Shown: positions 39,923-48,537, counted from the first letter of the stretch. The stretch: 64,000 bases of DNA from Luteococcus peritonei (GCF_039526385.1 NZ_BAAAIX010000033.1:1-64000), one strand, 5' to 3'. Program-made: numbers and translations. The notes: generated by a model from the letters alone, not told the origin.

Positions 39923-40800
39923 GCCGTCACCTCGCGGTAGATCTCGGACAGGGAGGCCCGCACCGGGCTGAACTCGTGCACCTCGCCGCGGCGCAGCGCC
40001 TCGGTGAGCACGGCACGACGCGCCTCGGGCGAGTCCAGCTCCAGCAGGGCGGTGGGGCCGTCGACGTCCACCACCACGACGCCGGCCAGGTCACGCACCC
40101 AACCGGTGTCCGCATCGGCCACCAGGCGGTGGCGCACCCGCCCCCGCGACTCCAGCTCCTGCTTGGATCCGCGGGCCACGACGCGTCCGCGGGACAGGAT
40201 CACCAGCCCGTCGCAGAGCCGGTCGATCAGGTCGAGCTGGTGGCTGCTGAACAGCACCGGCACGCCGTCGGAGGCGCGGCTGCGCAGCAGGGCGGCCATC
40301 TGGTCGATGGCGGTGGGGTCGAGGCCGCTGAAGGGCTCGTCCAGCACCAGGCAGGTGGGATCGCTCATCATGGCGGCGGCGATCTGCACCCGCTGCTGGT
40401 TACCCAGGCTGAGGGTCTCCAGCTTGTCCTTGGCGCGAGCGCCCAGGTCGAAACGCTCCAGCATCTCCAGCGCCTCGGTGCGCGCCGCATCGCTGGCCTG
40501 GCCCTTCAGCCGGGCCAGGTAGACCAGCTGGTCGACGATCGGCTGCTTGGGGTACAGGCCGCGCTCCTCGGGCATGTAGCCGAAGCGGGCTCGGTCGGCG
40601 TAGCCGGCGGGTCGGCCCTGCCACTGCACCGTGCCGGCGTCGGGGGCCAGCAGCCCCATGATCATCCGCATGGTGGTGGTCTTGCCGGCGCCGTTGCCGC
40701 CGACGAAGCCGATCATTTGGCCGGTGCCGACGTCGAAGCTGACGTCGTCGACGACGGTGCGTTCGCCGTAGCGTCGCGTGAGGCCCTGGACCTCGAGCAT
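39919..40800 (-). CDS. ABC transporter ATP-binding protein (NatA-like)
   Basis: A 293-residue ATPase partner of the permease. Walker A GGNGAGKTT (about 36-44), Q-loop region, signature LSLGNQQRVQIA, Walker B CLVLDEPFSGLD, and the switch histidine in LFSSHQL. The C-terminal 80-residue extension after the ATPase is typical of the NatA/BcrA group. The ATG at 40800 follows GGGGGAG; the frame remains open to 40857. Confidence 0.92.
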   Translation of the reverse strand: MLEVQGLTRRYGERTVVDDVSFDVGTGQMIGFVGGNGAGKTTTMRMIMGLLAPDAGTVQWQGRPAGYADRARFGYMPEERGLYPKQPIVDQLVYLARLKGQASDAARTEALEMLERFDLGARAKDKLETLSLGNQQRVQIAAAMMSDPTCLVLDEPFSGLDPTAIDQMAALLRSRASDGVPVLFSSHQLDLIDRLCDGLVILSRGRVVARGSKQELESRGRVRHRLVADADTGWVRDLAGVVVVDVDGPTALLELDSPEARRAVLTEALRRGEVHEFSPVRASLSEIYREVTA

Positions 40801-40883
40801 CTCTCCCCCTGAAAGTGTTGGTGTGCTACCAGCCTCCCAAGCGGCTGGGCCACGCACATCGCCCGCGCGACGGATCCGCCGGT

Positions 40884-40903
40884 CTCCTCCTCAGGGGGGG
40901 AGG
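40884..40903 (-). promoter_or_regulatory. Candidate response-regulator site before natA-like gene
   Basis: CCTCC-N8-GGAGG (40886-40903), whose left part reads CCTGAGGAGGAG on the minus strand (40884-40895). The same 12-mer occurs at 42921-42932 upstream of the kinase gene. It lies 84-103 bp before the ATPase start. Confidence 0.4.
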
Positions 40904-40911
40904 GGTGCTGC

Positions 40912-41595
40912 TCAGTCCGTCGCGGGATCGACCAGTCCGTGGCGATAGGCCCAGACCACCGCCTGCACCCGGTCGCGCAGGCCCAGCTTGGCCAGCACGT
41001 TGGAGACATGGGTCTTCACCGTCGCCTCGCCCACGAAGAGCAGGCCGGCGATCTCGGCATTGGACAGGCCCTGGGCCATCAGGCAGAGCACCTCGCGCTC
41101 CCGGGCGGTCAGCTCCGGGTGGCCAGCACCTCCGTGGTGCCCGGGACGGGCGCCGGGAGCGGTTCCGGGCCGTGTCCGGTCGCGACCCATCCGGGCGATC
41201 ACCCGGGTGGTCACCTCGGGCGAGAGCAGGGCATGGCCCTCGACGGCGGCATGGATCGCCTCCACCAGCCGCTCCGGTTCGGAATTCTTGAGCAGGAAGC
41301 CGCTGGCGCCGGCCTGCAGGGCGTCGAAGAGGTAGTCGTCGCGGTCGAAGGTGGTCAGGATCACCACCTTGCCCAGGTCCTCGGCCACCAGGGCTGCGGT
41401 GGCGCCCACCCCGTCGAGCCGCGGCATCTGGACGTCCATCAGGGTCACGTCGGGGCGCAGTTCGCGGGCCAGCTGCACCGCCTGCTGCCCGTCGGAGGCC
41501 TGGCCCACCACCTCCAGGTCGGGTTCCACCGACAGGATCATGGCGAAGCCGGTGCGCACCAGCGGCTGGTCGTCGGCCAGCAGGACGCGGATCAT
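40912..41595 (-). CDS. NarL/LuxR-type response regulator
   Basis: A 227-residue two-domain regulator. Receiver domain 1-120 with acidic pocket ADD (7-9), phospho-acceptor D54 in LMDVQMP, and K in LKNSEP; a glycine/arginine-rich linker; LuxR helix-turn-helix domain at about 160-222 (ELTAREREVLCLMAQGLSNA). It overlaps the histidine kinase gene by ATGA and is therefore its partner. The natAB-like operon begins 111 bp downstream and is a likely target. Confidence 0.95.
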   Translation of the reverse strand: MIRVLLADDQPLVRTGFAMILSVEPDLEVVGQASDGQQAVQLARELRPDVTLMDVQMPRLDGVGATAALVAEDLGKVVILTTFDRDDYLFDALQAGASGFLLKNSEPERLVEAIHAAVEGHALLSPEVTTRVIARMGRDRTRPGTAPGARPGHHGGAGHPELTAREREVLCLMAQGLSNAEIAGLLFVGEATVKTHVSNVLAKLGLRDRVQAVVWAYRHGLVDPATD

Positions 41596-42881
41596 CTCTC
41601 ACCCTCCATCGGGAAACGGACCCGGACCCGGTAGCCACCGGTGGCGCGGGGGCCGATCTCGGCCACGCCGCCCATCGCGGTGACCCGCTCGCGCATCCCC
41701 AGCTGGCCCAGCCCGGTGCCGGAGGTTCCGCCGCGCGGGCTGCCCTCGTCGAGCACCTCCGCCTCGGCCCAGCCGGGCGTGGTGCGCAGCGTCACCGAGC
41801 ACCGGTTGGCGGTGGAGTGGCGCGCCACATTGGTCAGCGCCTCCTGCACGATCCGGTAGAGCGCCAGCTGCCTCGGCAGCGGCAGTGCCGCCACGGCACC
41901 CTCGCGGTGCTCCACCACGGTGAGCTCGGCCGGCGGCTTGGAGCTGCGGCACAGCTGCTCCAGCCCGGCCAGCGTGGGCTGGGGCTCACGTCCCTCCTCG
42001 GCCGGGGAGGGCTCGCTGCCCCGTAGCGCTCCCAACAGGCCCCGCATCTGGTTGACCGCTTCGCGGGAGGAGTTCTCGACGTGGGCCAGGGCGTCGGCGG
42101 CGGTGGCCGGGTCGCGTTCCAGCAGCCGTCGCGCCCCGGCCGCCTGGATGCCCATCACGGAGACGTGGTGCGCCACCACGTCGTGCAGCTCGCGGGCGAT
42201 CCGCAGCCGCTCGTCCACCACCGCCTGCTCCCGCAGGGCCTCGGCCTGGGCGCCGATGGTGGCGGCCTGGTCGGCCAGCAGGGCCTGGTTGCGGGCCTGG
42301 CGCCAGGCGGACTGCCCCACGGCCAGCGAGCCGCCCACCCAGAGCGTGTTGAGCAGGAAGCTGTAGACCACGTAGGAGGGGATGGCGGGCAGCAGGCCCC
42401 GCGGGTGGCCGCCGTCCAGGCTGCGTCGGTAGACCTCCATGCCCTGCCCGATCGCGAAGTCCACCGCCACCCAGGCGAAGAGCAGCACCATCAGCCCCGC
42501 GACCACCAGCGCCACCTGGCGACGGTCCTGGCCCCAGGAGACCGTGGAGTAGAACAGGAAGAAGCAGGCCACCTGGAAGCTCATCAGGTACCCCACCTCG
42601 ACCACCCAGGTGCCGGCCACGAAGAAGAGCGCGAAACAGGCCATCCCCACCAGCAGTGGGAAGCGACGACGCAGCAGCGCCAGCGGAGCCAGGCAGGCCA
42701 GCACCAGGTACTGCACCCAGGCGGGACGGGCGCCGCTGAAGTCGGCGAAGGAGCGCACCAGCTCCAGGCTCAGGGCCTGGAAGGCCAGCAGCGCCACGGC
42801 CACCAGCCAGTCCGCGCGCTCCAGCCGGGGACGGGGGCGCTGCCAGTCGTCCTCGGCGCCGAACCACGCGAACCAGTCCAT
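41592..42881 (-). CDS. Sensor histidine kinase, NarX/DesK type
   Basis: A 429-residue membrane kinase. Five to six membrane helices between about 25 and 180 make a small-loop sensor; a coiled segment follows, then the HisKA_3 domain with RIARELHDVVAHHVSVMGI, where the histidine in ELHD is phosphorylated, and an HATPase with ALTNVARHS (N box) and GLGQLGMRERVTAMGG. The lack of a large external domain suits sensing of membrane state or transporter contact. Cognate regulator overlaps downstream. Confidence 0.94.
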   Translation of the reverse strand: MDWFAWFGAEDDWQRPRPRLERADWLVAVALLAFQALSLELVRSFADFSGARPAWVQYLVLACLAPLALLRRRFPLLVGMACFALFFVAGTWVVEVGYLMSFQVACFFLFYSTVSWGQDRRQVALVVAGLMVLLFAWVAVDFAIGQGMEVYRRSLDGGHPRGLLPAIPSYVVYSFLLNTLWVGGSLAVGQSAWRQARNQALLADQAATIGAQAEALREQAVVDERLRIARELHDVVAHHVSVMGIQAAGARRLLERDPATAADALAHVENSSREAVNQMRGLLGALRGSEPSPAEEGREPQPTLAGLEQLCRSSKPPAELTVVEHREGAVAALPLPRQLALYRIVQEALTNVARHSTANRCSVTLRTTPGWAEAEVLDEGSPRGGTSGTGLGQLGMRERVTAMGGVAEIGPRATGGYRVRVRFPMEGER

Positions 42882-42913
42882 GCGCCGACCCTAGCCATCT
42901 GCCGCGGCCCGGA

Positions 42914-42932
42914 CCTCCGTCCTGAGGAGGAG
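42914..42932. promoter_or_regulatory. Candidate response-regulator site before kinase gene
   Basis: CCTCC-N7-GGAGG (42914-42930) including CCTGAGGAGGAG (42921-42932), the 12-mer shared with the natA-like promoter region. About 40 bp upstream of the kinase start at 42881. Confidence 0.4.
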
Positions 42933-42955
42933 TCGGCCGGCCAGCACCGAAGGGC

Positions 42956-43627
42956 TCACAGCAACGGCGGCAGGGCGTGCGGGTCCACCAACCGCAGCTG
43001 GATCGAGCGCACCAGGATCTGGGTGCGGCTGCTGCAGCCCAGCTTGGTGCCGATGTTGCCCAGATACTGCTTCACCGAGCTCTCCGAGAGGTACATCCGT
43101 CCGGCGATCTCCGCATTGGACAGTCCGTGCGCCAGCCAGCCGAGCAGTTCCAGCTCCCGCTCGCTCATCGACGGGGCGCCCTCGTCGGGGCCGGAGGGCT
43201 CCTGGGTGACCGAGCGGACCAGCTCACGCCGCACGCTGGGGGACAGCGGCATCTCCCCGGCCAGGGCCTGGCGGATCGCGAGCAGCAGGGCCTCCGCACC
43301 GGCATCCTTGAGCAGGTAGCCGGCCGCACCCGCCCGTAGCGCCGGCACCACGTGGTCACGGGTGCCGAAGGTGGTCAGCACCACCACGCAGGCATTGGGA
43401 TGACGCGCCATGATCGCCGCGGTGGCGTCGATGCCCGACATCACGGGCATCTGCAGGTCCATCAGCACCACGTCCGGACGCAGCCGGTCGGTGGCCTCCG
43501 TGGCGGCCGCGCCGTCGCCCGCCTCGCCGACCACCTCGATGTCGGGACGGCTGGCGAAGAAGGAGCGGTAGGCCTCCCGCACCAGCTCGTCGTCGTCGAC
43601 CACCAGGATCCTCACAGGCTGCTGCAT
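42956..43627 (-). CDS. NarL/LuxR-type response regulator 2
   Basis: A 223-residue regulator: receiver with DDD (11-13), acceptor D57 in VLMDLQMP and K in LLKDAG; LuxR domain at about 155-215 (MSERELELLGWLAHGLSNAE). Start ATG at 43627 (MQQPVRILVV). It is divergent from the double-kinase gene at 43715, the only 87-bp gap between them, and is its probable partner. The output half differs clearly from the regulator at 40912 (KQYLGNIGTKLGCSSR). Confidence 0.94.
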   Translation of the reverse strand: MQQPVRILVVDDDELVREAYRSFFASRPDIEVVGEAGDGAAATEATDRLRPDVVLMDLQMPVMSGIDATAAIMARHPNACVVVLTTFGTRDHVVPALRAGAAGYLLKDAGAEALLLAIRQALAGEMPLSPSVRRELVRSVTQEPSGPDEGAPSMSERELELLGWLAHGLSNAEIAGRMYLSESSVKQYLGNIGTKLGCSSRTQILVRSIQLRLVDPHALPPLL

Positions 43628-43714
43628 GCCGTCGATCCAAGCACGTCCTGGTCCACAAGGCCGACTCGACCCCCGCTTGGCGCCACCGGCCTGCGCGCGG
43701 CAGGCTGTCGGACG

Positions 43715-45931
43715 ATGACTGTTTCCGTCCGCCAGCACAGCGCCGCCCGCCGGGTCTGGGTGCGGGTCGTGCTCTGCCTGGCAGCGGTGGCCTTCGTGGT
43801 GCGCGAGTTCCAGGGCTGGGGCACCACCAGCCCGATCCACCTGGTGGCCGTGGCGATGGCACTGGTGGCCGCCCTCACCCTGGTGCTGGCTGCGCGCTGG
43901 ACCTGGCTGCCGCTGGCGATCGGCCTGGTGGCGGCCTGGTCGGGAGCGCCCGAGGCGATGGGCGCGCTGTCGATCCTGTCGGTGGTGCTGACCGTGGTGC
44001 ACCTGCCCCGGGCCGGGCGGCGCGGACTGGTGGCCGTGGTGGCCCTGCTGCTGGGCACGGTCGGCACCCTGGCCTGGCCCCTCACCGGTGGGGACGGCTC
44101 CGCCGGCCTGGCCGGGGCGATGGCCGCCGCTGCCCTGGTGCCGCTGGCCCTGGTGGCGGGCTGGGCGCGCCGGGTGCAGTTGCGACGGCTGGTGAGCACC
44201 GACGACGAGCTGGTGGAACTGGAGGCCTCGCTGGCCGCGGTCCGTGACCGGGAGCGCTCCCGGCTGGTGGACGAGCTCCACCAGACCGTCAGCGCCCGGC
44301 TCTCCGACATCCAGCGGCTGCTGCGTCACCGTCCCGGGGGAGACGACGTCCCCGGCCGGATCGACCTGTTGGACCGGATCGACCTGGCCACCCGCGCGGC
44401 ACTGGTGGAGATGCGGCTGGTGATGCAGGTGCTGGTGGACAGCGCCGGACCCCAGGCCGACGACCTGGCGCACAGCGACCTGGCACGGGCGGAGAGCCTG
44501 ACGGCCGCCATCGACCAGGCCAACCAGGAGCTCACGGAGCGCGGTGTGGCGGCCCAGGTGCCTGTCCCCGATGACCTGGAGCAGCTGGAGCTGGCCACGG
44601 AGCGGGCGCTGGCGCGGGTGGTGCGTGAAGCCGTCGTTCCCCTGCTGCGCAGCACACGGCGCCCCGACCTGGCCCTGGTGACGGTGGGTCTGGCGGAGCG
44701 GGAGGCCCAGGTGAGGGTGCAGCTGGCCGAACCGCTGCTGCTGCGCACCGATGCGCTCGACGCCCGGCTGGAACTGCTGGGTGGCAGGGTGCAGCGACGG
44801 GCCACGCCCACCGGGGGCTCCCAGCTGCTGGTGCGGCTGCCACGCGGCGAGAACGTGCTCGACGCCGCTCCCGAGCCGCGCCGGGTGCCCTGGGGGATGG
44901 TGGTACGCCTCGTCCTGCTGGCCGTGCTGGGCGTGATCAACCTGCAGCACATCACCCTGCCCGCCCGGCTCGAGAGTGCCGCCATGGCGCTGCTGGTGGT
45001 GCGCTGCGACCTGGGCCTGGTGGCCATGATGGGCTGGCTCTGGCTGGCGGCCGCCTGGCCGTTCGCGACGCCCGGCCTGGGGTTGGCCGCCGCGGTGCTG
45101 GTGGCCATCCAGTCGCTGGATGCACGCCGGCTGGCCTCCTATCTCTCGCTGGCCGGTCTGGCCCAGCTGGTGCTGCGGGTGCGTACTGAGGAGAGCAGCC
45201 TGCTGCTGGACGACCTGGTGGTCTGCCTGCCGGCCGCCGCGCTGGGCTACGCCCTGCTGCTGCAGCAGCAGCGCACCGGCGCCCAGCGTCGTCGCCGCCT
45301 GGAGCTGGAGGAGCGCCGCGAGGACATGCTCGCCGAGGTGCGTCAGGACCTGGCGCGGGACCTGCACGACGTCGTCGCCCACCAGCTCTCCGTGGTGACC
45401 CTGCAGATCATGGGCCACCGGCACAGCCGCGAGCCGGCCGAGCTGGACCTGGTACTGGACCGGGTGCAGGCCGCCACCGACCAGGCCCGGGCCGAGCTGT
45501 CCTCGCTCGGCCGGGTGGTGCTCACCGGCGAGGAGGTGGGGGGCGTGCTGCAGCCCGAGCTCGTCGCCGAGCGGATGGCGGAGGAGCTCGCCGCCGAGGG
45601 CCACCCGGTGGTGCTGGAGCTGGACCGGCTCGACCAGCTTCCGGTCAGCGTGCGCCGCAGCCTGGTCCGCCTGCTGCAGGAGGGCACCACCAATGTGCTG
45701 CGCCATGCCGGGCCAGGTGCCCCGGTGCTGGTCCGGGTGCGTCGGCAGGCGGGCGGCGTCGACTTCTGGATGGCCAACCGCCACGACGACTCGCCCCGGC
45801 CGCCCTCCCCCTTGTCCAACGGCCTGGGCCTGCGCGGGCTGGCCGACCGGATGGAGCTGATGGGCGGCAGCTGCCGGGCCGGCCTCGAGGACGACGAGTG
45901 GGTGCTGCGCGCCACCCTGCCGCTCGAATGA
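43715..45931 (+). CDS. Membrane protein with two tandem histidine-kinase modules
   Basis: A 738-residue protein. Residues 10-150 hold about five membrane helices. Module one (about 165-360) has a HisKA_3-like helix DELHQTVSARL with H189 followed by Q, not D/E, and an ATPase-like part where the N box reads VREAVVPLLRSTRRP without asparagine. A second membrane set spans about 390-520. Module two has ARDLHDVVAHQLSVV (H551-D552), a proper N box (EGTTNVLRHAG, N660) and a G box (NGLGLRGLADRM). So the first looks catalytically dead and the second active. Start ATG at 43715; ribosome site weak. Divergent from a NarL-type regulator. Confidence 0.88.
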   Translation: MTVSVRQHSAARRVWVRVVLCLAAVAFVVREFQGWGTTSPIHLVAVAMALVAALTLVLAARWTWLPLAIGLVAAWSGAPEAMGALSILSVVLTVVHLPRAGRRGLVAVVALLLGTVGTLAWPLTGGDGSAGLAGAMAAAALVPLALVAGWARRVQLRRLVSTDDELVELEASLAAVRDRERSRLVDELHQTVSARLSDIQRLLRHRPGGDDVPGRIDLLDRIDLATRAALVEMRLVMQVLVDSAGPQADDLAHSDLARAESLTAAIDQANQELTERGVAAQVPVPDDLEQLELATERALARVVREAVVPLLRSTRRPDLALVTVGLAEREAQVRVQLAEPLLLRTDALDARLELLGGRVQRRATPTGGSQLLVRLPRGENVLDAAPEPRRVPWGMVVRLVLLAVLGVINLQHITLPARLESAAMALLVVRCDLGLVAMMGWLWLAAAWPFATPGLGLAAAVLVAIQSLDARRLASYLSLAGLAQLVLRVRTEESSLLLDDLVVCLPAAALGYALLLQQQRTGAQRRRRLELEERREDMLAEVRQDLARDLHDVVAHQLSVVTLQIMGHRHSREPAELDLVLDRVQAATDQARAELSSLGRVVLTGEEVGGVLQPELVAERMAEELAAEGHPVVLELDRLDQLPVSVRRSLVRLLQEGTTNVLRHAGPGAPVLVRVRRQAGGVDFWMANRHDDSPRPPSPLSNGLGLRGLADRMELMGGSCRAGLEDDEWVLRATLPLE

Positions 45932-45947
45932 ACCCGTCGCAGCCGTA

Positions 45948-45976
45948 TTTGGCCACCGGAAGGGGATTGTTTGGCC
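45948..45976. repeat. Direct repeat TTTGGCC
   Basis: TTTGGCC at 45948-45954 and 45970-45976, 22 bp apart, upstream of the OmpR-type regulator gene. Spacing of two helix turns suits a dimeric response regulator; autoregulation is a guess. Confidence 0.35.
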
Positions 45977-46036
45977 GAGGGGTGGGATGCCGGTCTGATG
46001 CTCGCACAAACGTGGTCAACCGTGCAGAATGTCAAT

Positions 46037-46702
46037 GTGAGCAAGGTATTGATTGTTGAGGACTCCGAGGTCATCAGGGCTTCGGTGGTGTCCGCCCTGC
46101 GCTCGCAGGGCCACATGGCACAAGCCTTGCCGGATGGAACTGACCTGGAGCGTGCCATCACCTCCAGCCAGCCCGATCTGGTCATCCTCGACGTCATGCT
46201 TCCCGGGGGGCGGGACGGATTCGAGCTGTTGGGCGTGGTGCGCAAGCTCTCGCGTGCCGGCGTACTGATGCTGACCGCGCGTGACGAGATGACCGACCGG
46301 ATCCGCGGCCTGAGCCAGGGCGCGGACGACTATCTGGCAAAGCCCTTCGCCATGGTGGAGCTGATGGCACGGATCGAGGCGATCCTGCGTCGTACCGGCG
46401 CCATCGGCAGCAGCGTCACGGTGGGAGACCTGACCATCGCCGACGATGCCGCCATCGTCACCCGTGACGGAGTGACCGTCGACCTGACCGAGACCGAACG
46501 ACGACTGTTGAGCCAGCTGGCCAAGCACCCTGAGCGCGTGGTGTCCAAGACCCAGCTGCTGACGGCCGTGTGGGGATATGACGGCTACGACGAGAACATC
46601 GTCGAGGTCCACATCTCCAGCCTGAGGCGCCGGCTCGAGGCCCACGGACCGCGTGTGATCCACACGGTGCGCGGCCGCGGCTACCGGCTCGGCACCTCAT
46701 GA
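46037..46702 (+). CDS. OmpR/PhoB-type response regulator
   Basis: A 221-residue regulator. Receiver domain 1-115 with EDS (8-10), D52 in ILDVMLPGG and K in AKPFAM; winged-helix effector at about 125-220 (LTETERRLLSQLAKHPERVV, VEVHISSLRRRL, VHTVRGRGYRLG). The GTG at 46037 places the receiver at the N-terminus; CAGAAT at 46025-46030 could be a -10 giving a leaderless message. An alternative TTG at 45971 has a GGAAGGGG site and would add 22 residues. The kinase gene follows after 12 bp. Confidence 0.92.
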   Translation: MSKVLIVEDSEVIRASVVSALRSQGHMAQALPDGTDLERAITSSQPDLVILDVMLPGGRDGFELLGVVRKLSRAGVLMLTARDEMTDRIRGLSQGADDYLAKPFAMVELMARIEAILRRTGAIGSSVTVGDLTIADDAAIVTRDGVTVDLTETERRLLSQLAKHPERVVSKTQLLTAVWGYDGYDENIVEVHISSLRRRLEAHGPRVIHTVRGRGYRLGTS

Positions 46703-46714
46703 GAGCTGGTCCCG

Positions 46715-48136
46715 GTGATCGGTAACCGATCGATCCGGGTCCGGGTGCTCGGCGCCATGTTCGTGGTGCTGACACTCACCATGCTGGCGGTCGGCATCGT
46801 CACCGACGCACTGTTCATCAACCGCCAGATCCACGAGATGGACACGCGCCTCCGCGAGGGGCTCGACCATGCCCAGACGCTGTCCGGCACCAACGACCCG
46901 CAGGAGCTGATCAGCGAGCTCTCGCAGCGCGAGCAGCGGGTGCAGCTCCGGCTCGCGGACGGCAGCCTGGTGGGGGAGGCGCCCCCGACGGACCGCTCGC
47001 GGCAGCTGTCGGAGCCGCTGGACACCGCCGGCGAGCTGAGCGGCACGGTGGTCACCGTCTGGGAGTCCACCGACCCGATGACCAGTGCGCGTCACTCCCT
47101 GGACCGGGCCCTGGGCCTGGTGGGCCTGCTCGGCGTGGCCGGCGGGACCATGCTCACCGTCGCGATCACCGACGTCGCCCTGAAGCCGCTCGAGGTGATG
47201 GCCAACCGGGCCAACCGGATCGCGGAGGGGGAGCGAGGTATCCGGATGGCGCCCCCCAGCGACACCACCGAGGTGGGTCGCACCGCCATGGCCATCGACG
47301 AGATGCTCGACGAGCTGGAGGGCGCCGAGATCCGCGCCCGCGCGGCCGAGGCGAATGCCCGGGCCTCGGCCGACCAGATGCAGGGCTTCCTGTCCGATGC
47401 CGCCCACGAGCTGAAGACCCCGATGGCCGGTATCCAGGCTGCCGCCGAGTCGCTGATCCAGCTGCCCTCCGACTCCGACGAGGAGCGCGAGCAGCTGGCC
47501 TTCCTGCTGGCGCGGGAGGCCAACCGGGGCGGCCACCTGGTGAACTCGCTGCTCGAGGCGGCCCGGGTGGATGCCGGCCCGGTGCTGCACCGCGAGCTGC
47601 TCGACCTGGCCGACCTGGCGCTGGCCGAGCAGCGCCGGCTCTCGCTGACCTATCCCCGCCTGGAGGCGATCGTCCAGGGACCCAACCTGCTGGTGAACGC
47701 CGACCGCCAGGGCATCACCAGCGTGATGCGCAACCTGGTGGACAATGCCGCCCGCGCCGCCGGCAGCGAGGGCTGGGTGCTGGTGGACCTCTCGACGCGC
47801 ACCGACTGCGCGACCGGGGCAGAGATGGCGGTGGTCAGCGTCGTGGACTCCGGCACGGGTATCGAGCCGGTTGACCAGGAGCGCGTCTTCGACCGCCTGG
47901 TGCGGCTGTCGAGCACGGCCTCCACCACCAAGGGCTCCGGCCTCGGGCTGCCGATCGCCCGTGGCTATGCCCGCGCACACGGCGGCGACGTGGTCTACGT
48001 CAACGACGTGCAGGCGGCCGTCCCGCTGGACGAGGACGGGCGGCCCCGACGGATCGGGGCCTGTTTCGAGATGACCCTGCCGCTGGCGCGCCGGGCGGCC
48101 AGCCAGGCCGCCTCCCGGGATCAGGTCAACGCCTGA
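46715..48136 (+). CDS. HAMP-domain sensor histidine kinase
   Basis: A 473-residue classical kinase. Membrane helix 1 at about 10-32, an extracytoplasmic loop of about 90 residues, helix 2 (about 130-150), HAMP (152-205), HisKA with FLSDAAHELKTPMAGI (H231), then HATPase with NLVDNAARAA (N box), VVDSGTGI (G1) and GSGLGLPIA (G2). Partner of the OmpR-type regulator 12 bp upstream. Start GTG at 46715. The next gene is the wall-anchored LPHTG protein, a possible target. Confidence 0.94.
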   Translation: MIGNRSIRVRVLGAMFVVLTLTMLAVGIVTDALFINRQIHEMDTRLREGLDHAQTLSGTNDPQELISELSQREQRVQLRLADGSLVGEAPPTDRSRQLSEPLDTAGELSGTVVTVWESTDPMTSARHSLDRALGLVGLLGVAGGTMLTVAITDVALKPLEVMANRANRIAEGERGIRMAPPSDTTEVGRTAMAIDEMLDELEGAEIRARAAEANARASADQMQGFLSDAAHELKTPMAGIQAAAESLIQLPSDSDEEREQLAFLLAREANRGGHLVNSLLEAARVDAGPVLHRELLDLADLALAEQRRLSLTYPRLEAIVQGPNLLVNADRQGITSVMRNLVDNAARAAGSEGWVLVDLSTRTDCATGAEMAVVSVVDSGTGIEPVDQERVFDRLVRLSSTASTTKGSGLGLPIARGYARAHGGDVVYVNDVQAAVPLDEDGRPRRIGACFEMTLPLARRAASQAASRDQVNA

Positions 48137-48287
48137 GCGGAGCCCCCACCCGGGCCGGACAAGCCCGGCTTGGTCACCTCCGCACCGGGGGTCTACTGTT
48201 CTCGCGAGCCGCGCACCTCTCCGCAGTCCCGCCCCGGTTTTCCCAGGGGACGCGCGTTGACCCCCCACTCCCGGGTGCAGCGGCTCT

Positions 48288-48321
48288 ACGGCCCCTGCCG
48301 GCACCAGCCGGCGGGGGCCGT
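48288..48321 (+). terminator. Hairpin downstream of HAMP kinase gene
   Basis: 14-bp stem with one T-G wobble (48288-48301 with 48308-48321) and a 6-base loop, 150 bp after the kinase stop. Probable terminator of the OmpR/HAMP operon. Confidence 0.6.
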
Positions 48322-48434
48322 CGCACGTCCGCCGGCCGAGGGGCACGGACGAGCGTCGCAGCTCGGTGGCCGAGGCGCGATGGGGTTCCCTGCCGCACCC
48401 AATTCGCGGGAATGGCCTCCTCATTCCCAGCAAT

Positions 48435-48464
48435 TATGACGTACATATGACTAGTTAATATGAC
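48435..48464. repeat. TATGAC triple repeat
   Basis: TATGAC at 48435-48440, 48446-48451 and 48459-48464, i.e. steps of 11 and 13 bp. Tandem hexamers about one helix turn apart are the usual binding pattern of OmpR/PhoB-type regulators, and such a gene is nearby. Confidence 0.45.
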
Positions 48465-48499
48465 GCATATCCTATTTACTATGTGGGTCATCTGATTAA

Positions 48500-48514
48500 T
48501 GAGAATGCTTTTCA
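48500..48514. promoter_or_regulatory. Zur/Fur-like box 1
   Basis: TGAGAATGCTTTTCA matches 13 of 15 positions of the actinobacterial Zur-type sequence TGAAAATGATTTTCA as I recall it. About 237 bp before the LPHTG-protein start. Confidence 0.45.
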
Positions 48515-48522
48515 GGATCGCA

Positions 48523-48537
48523 TCAGAATCATTCTGA
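48523..48537. promoter_or_regulatory. Zur/Fur-like box 2
   Basis: TCAGAATCATTCTGA is a perfect 7-1-7 palindrome of Fur-family shape, 23 bp from box 1. Confidence 0.45.

Noticed and set aside
42956..46009. 1017-codon minus-strand frame covering the second NarL-type regulator and the double kinase
   Set aside because: Only the last 223 codons (from 43627) are a real regulator; the rest is a Gln/His-rich shadow of the kinase gene.
48137..48420. Structured RNA (RNase P RNA, SRP RNA or tmRNA) in the gap after the HAMP kinase
   Set aside because: Apart from a terminator-like hairpin, none of the conserved cores of these RNAs can be found.
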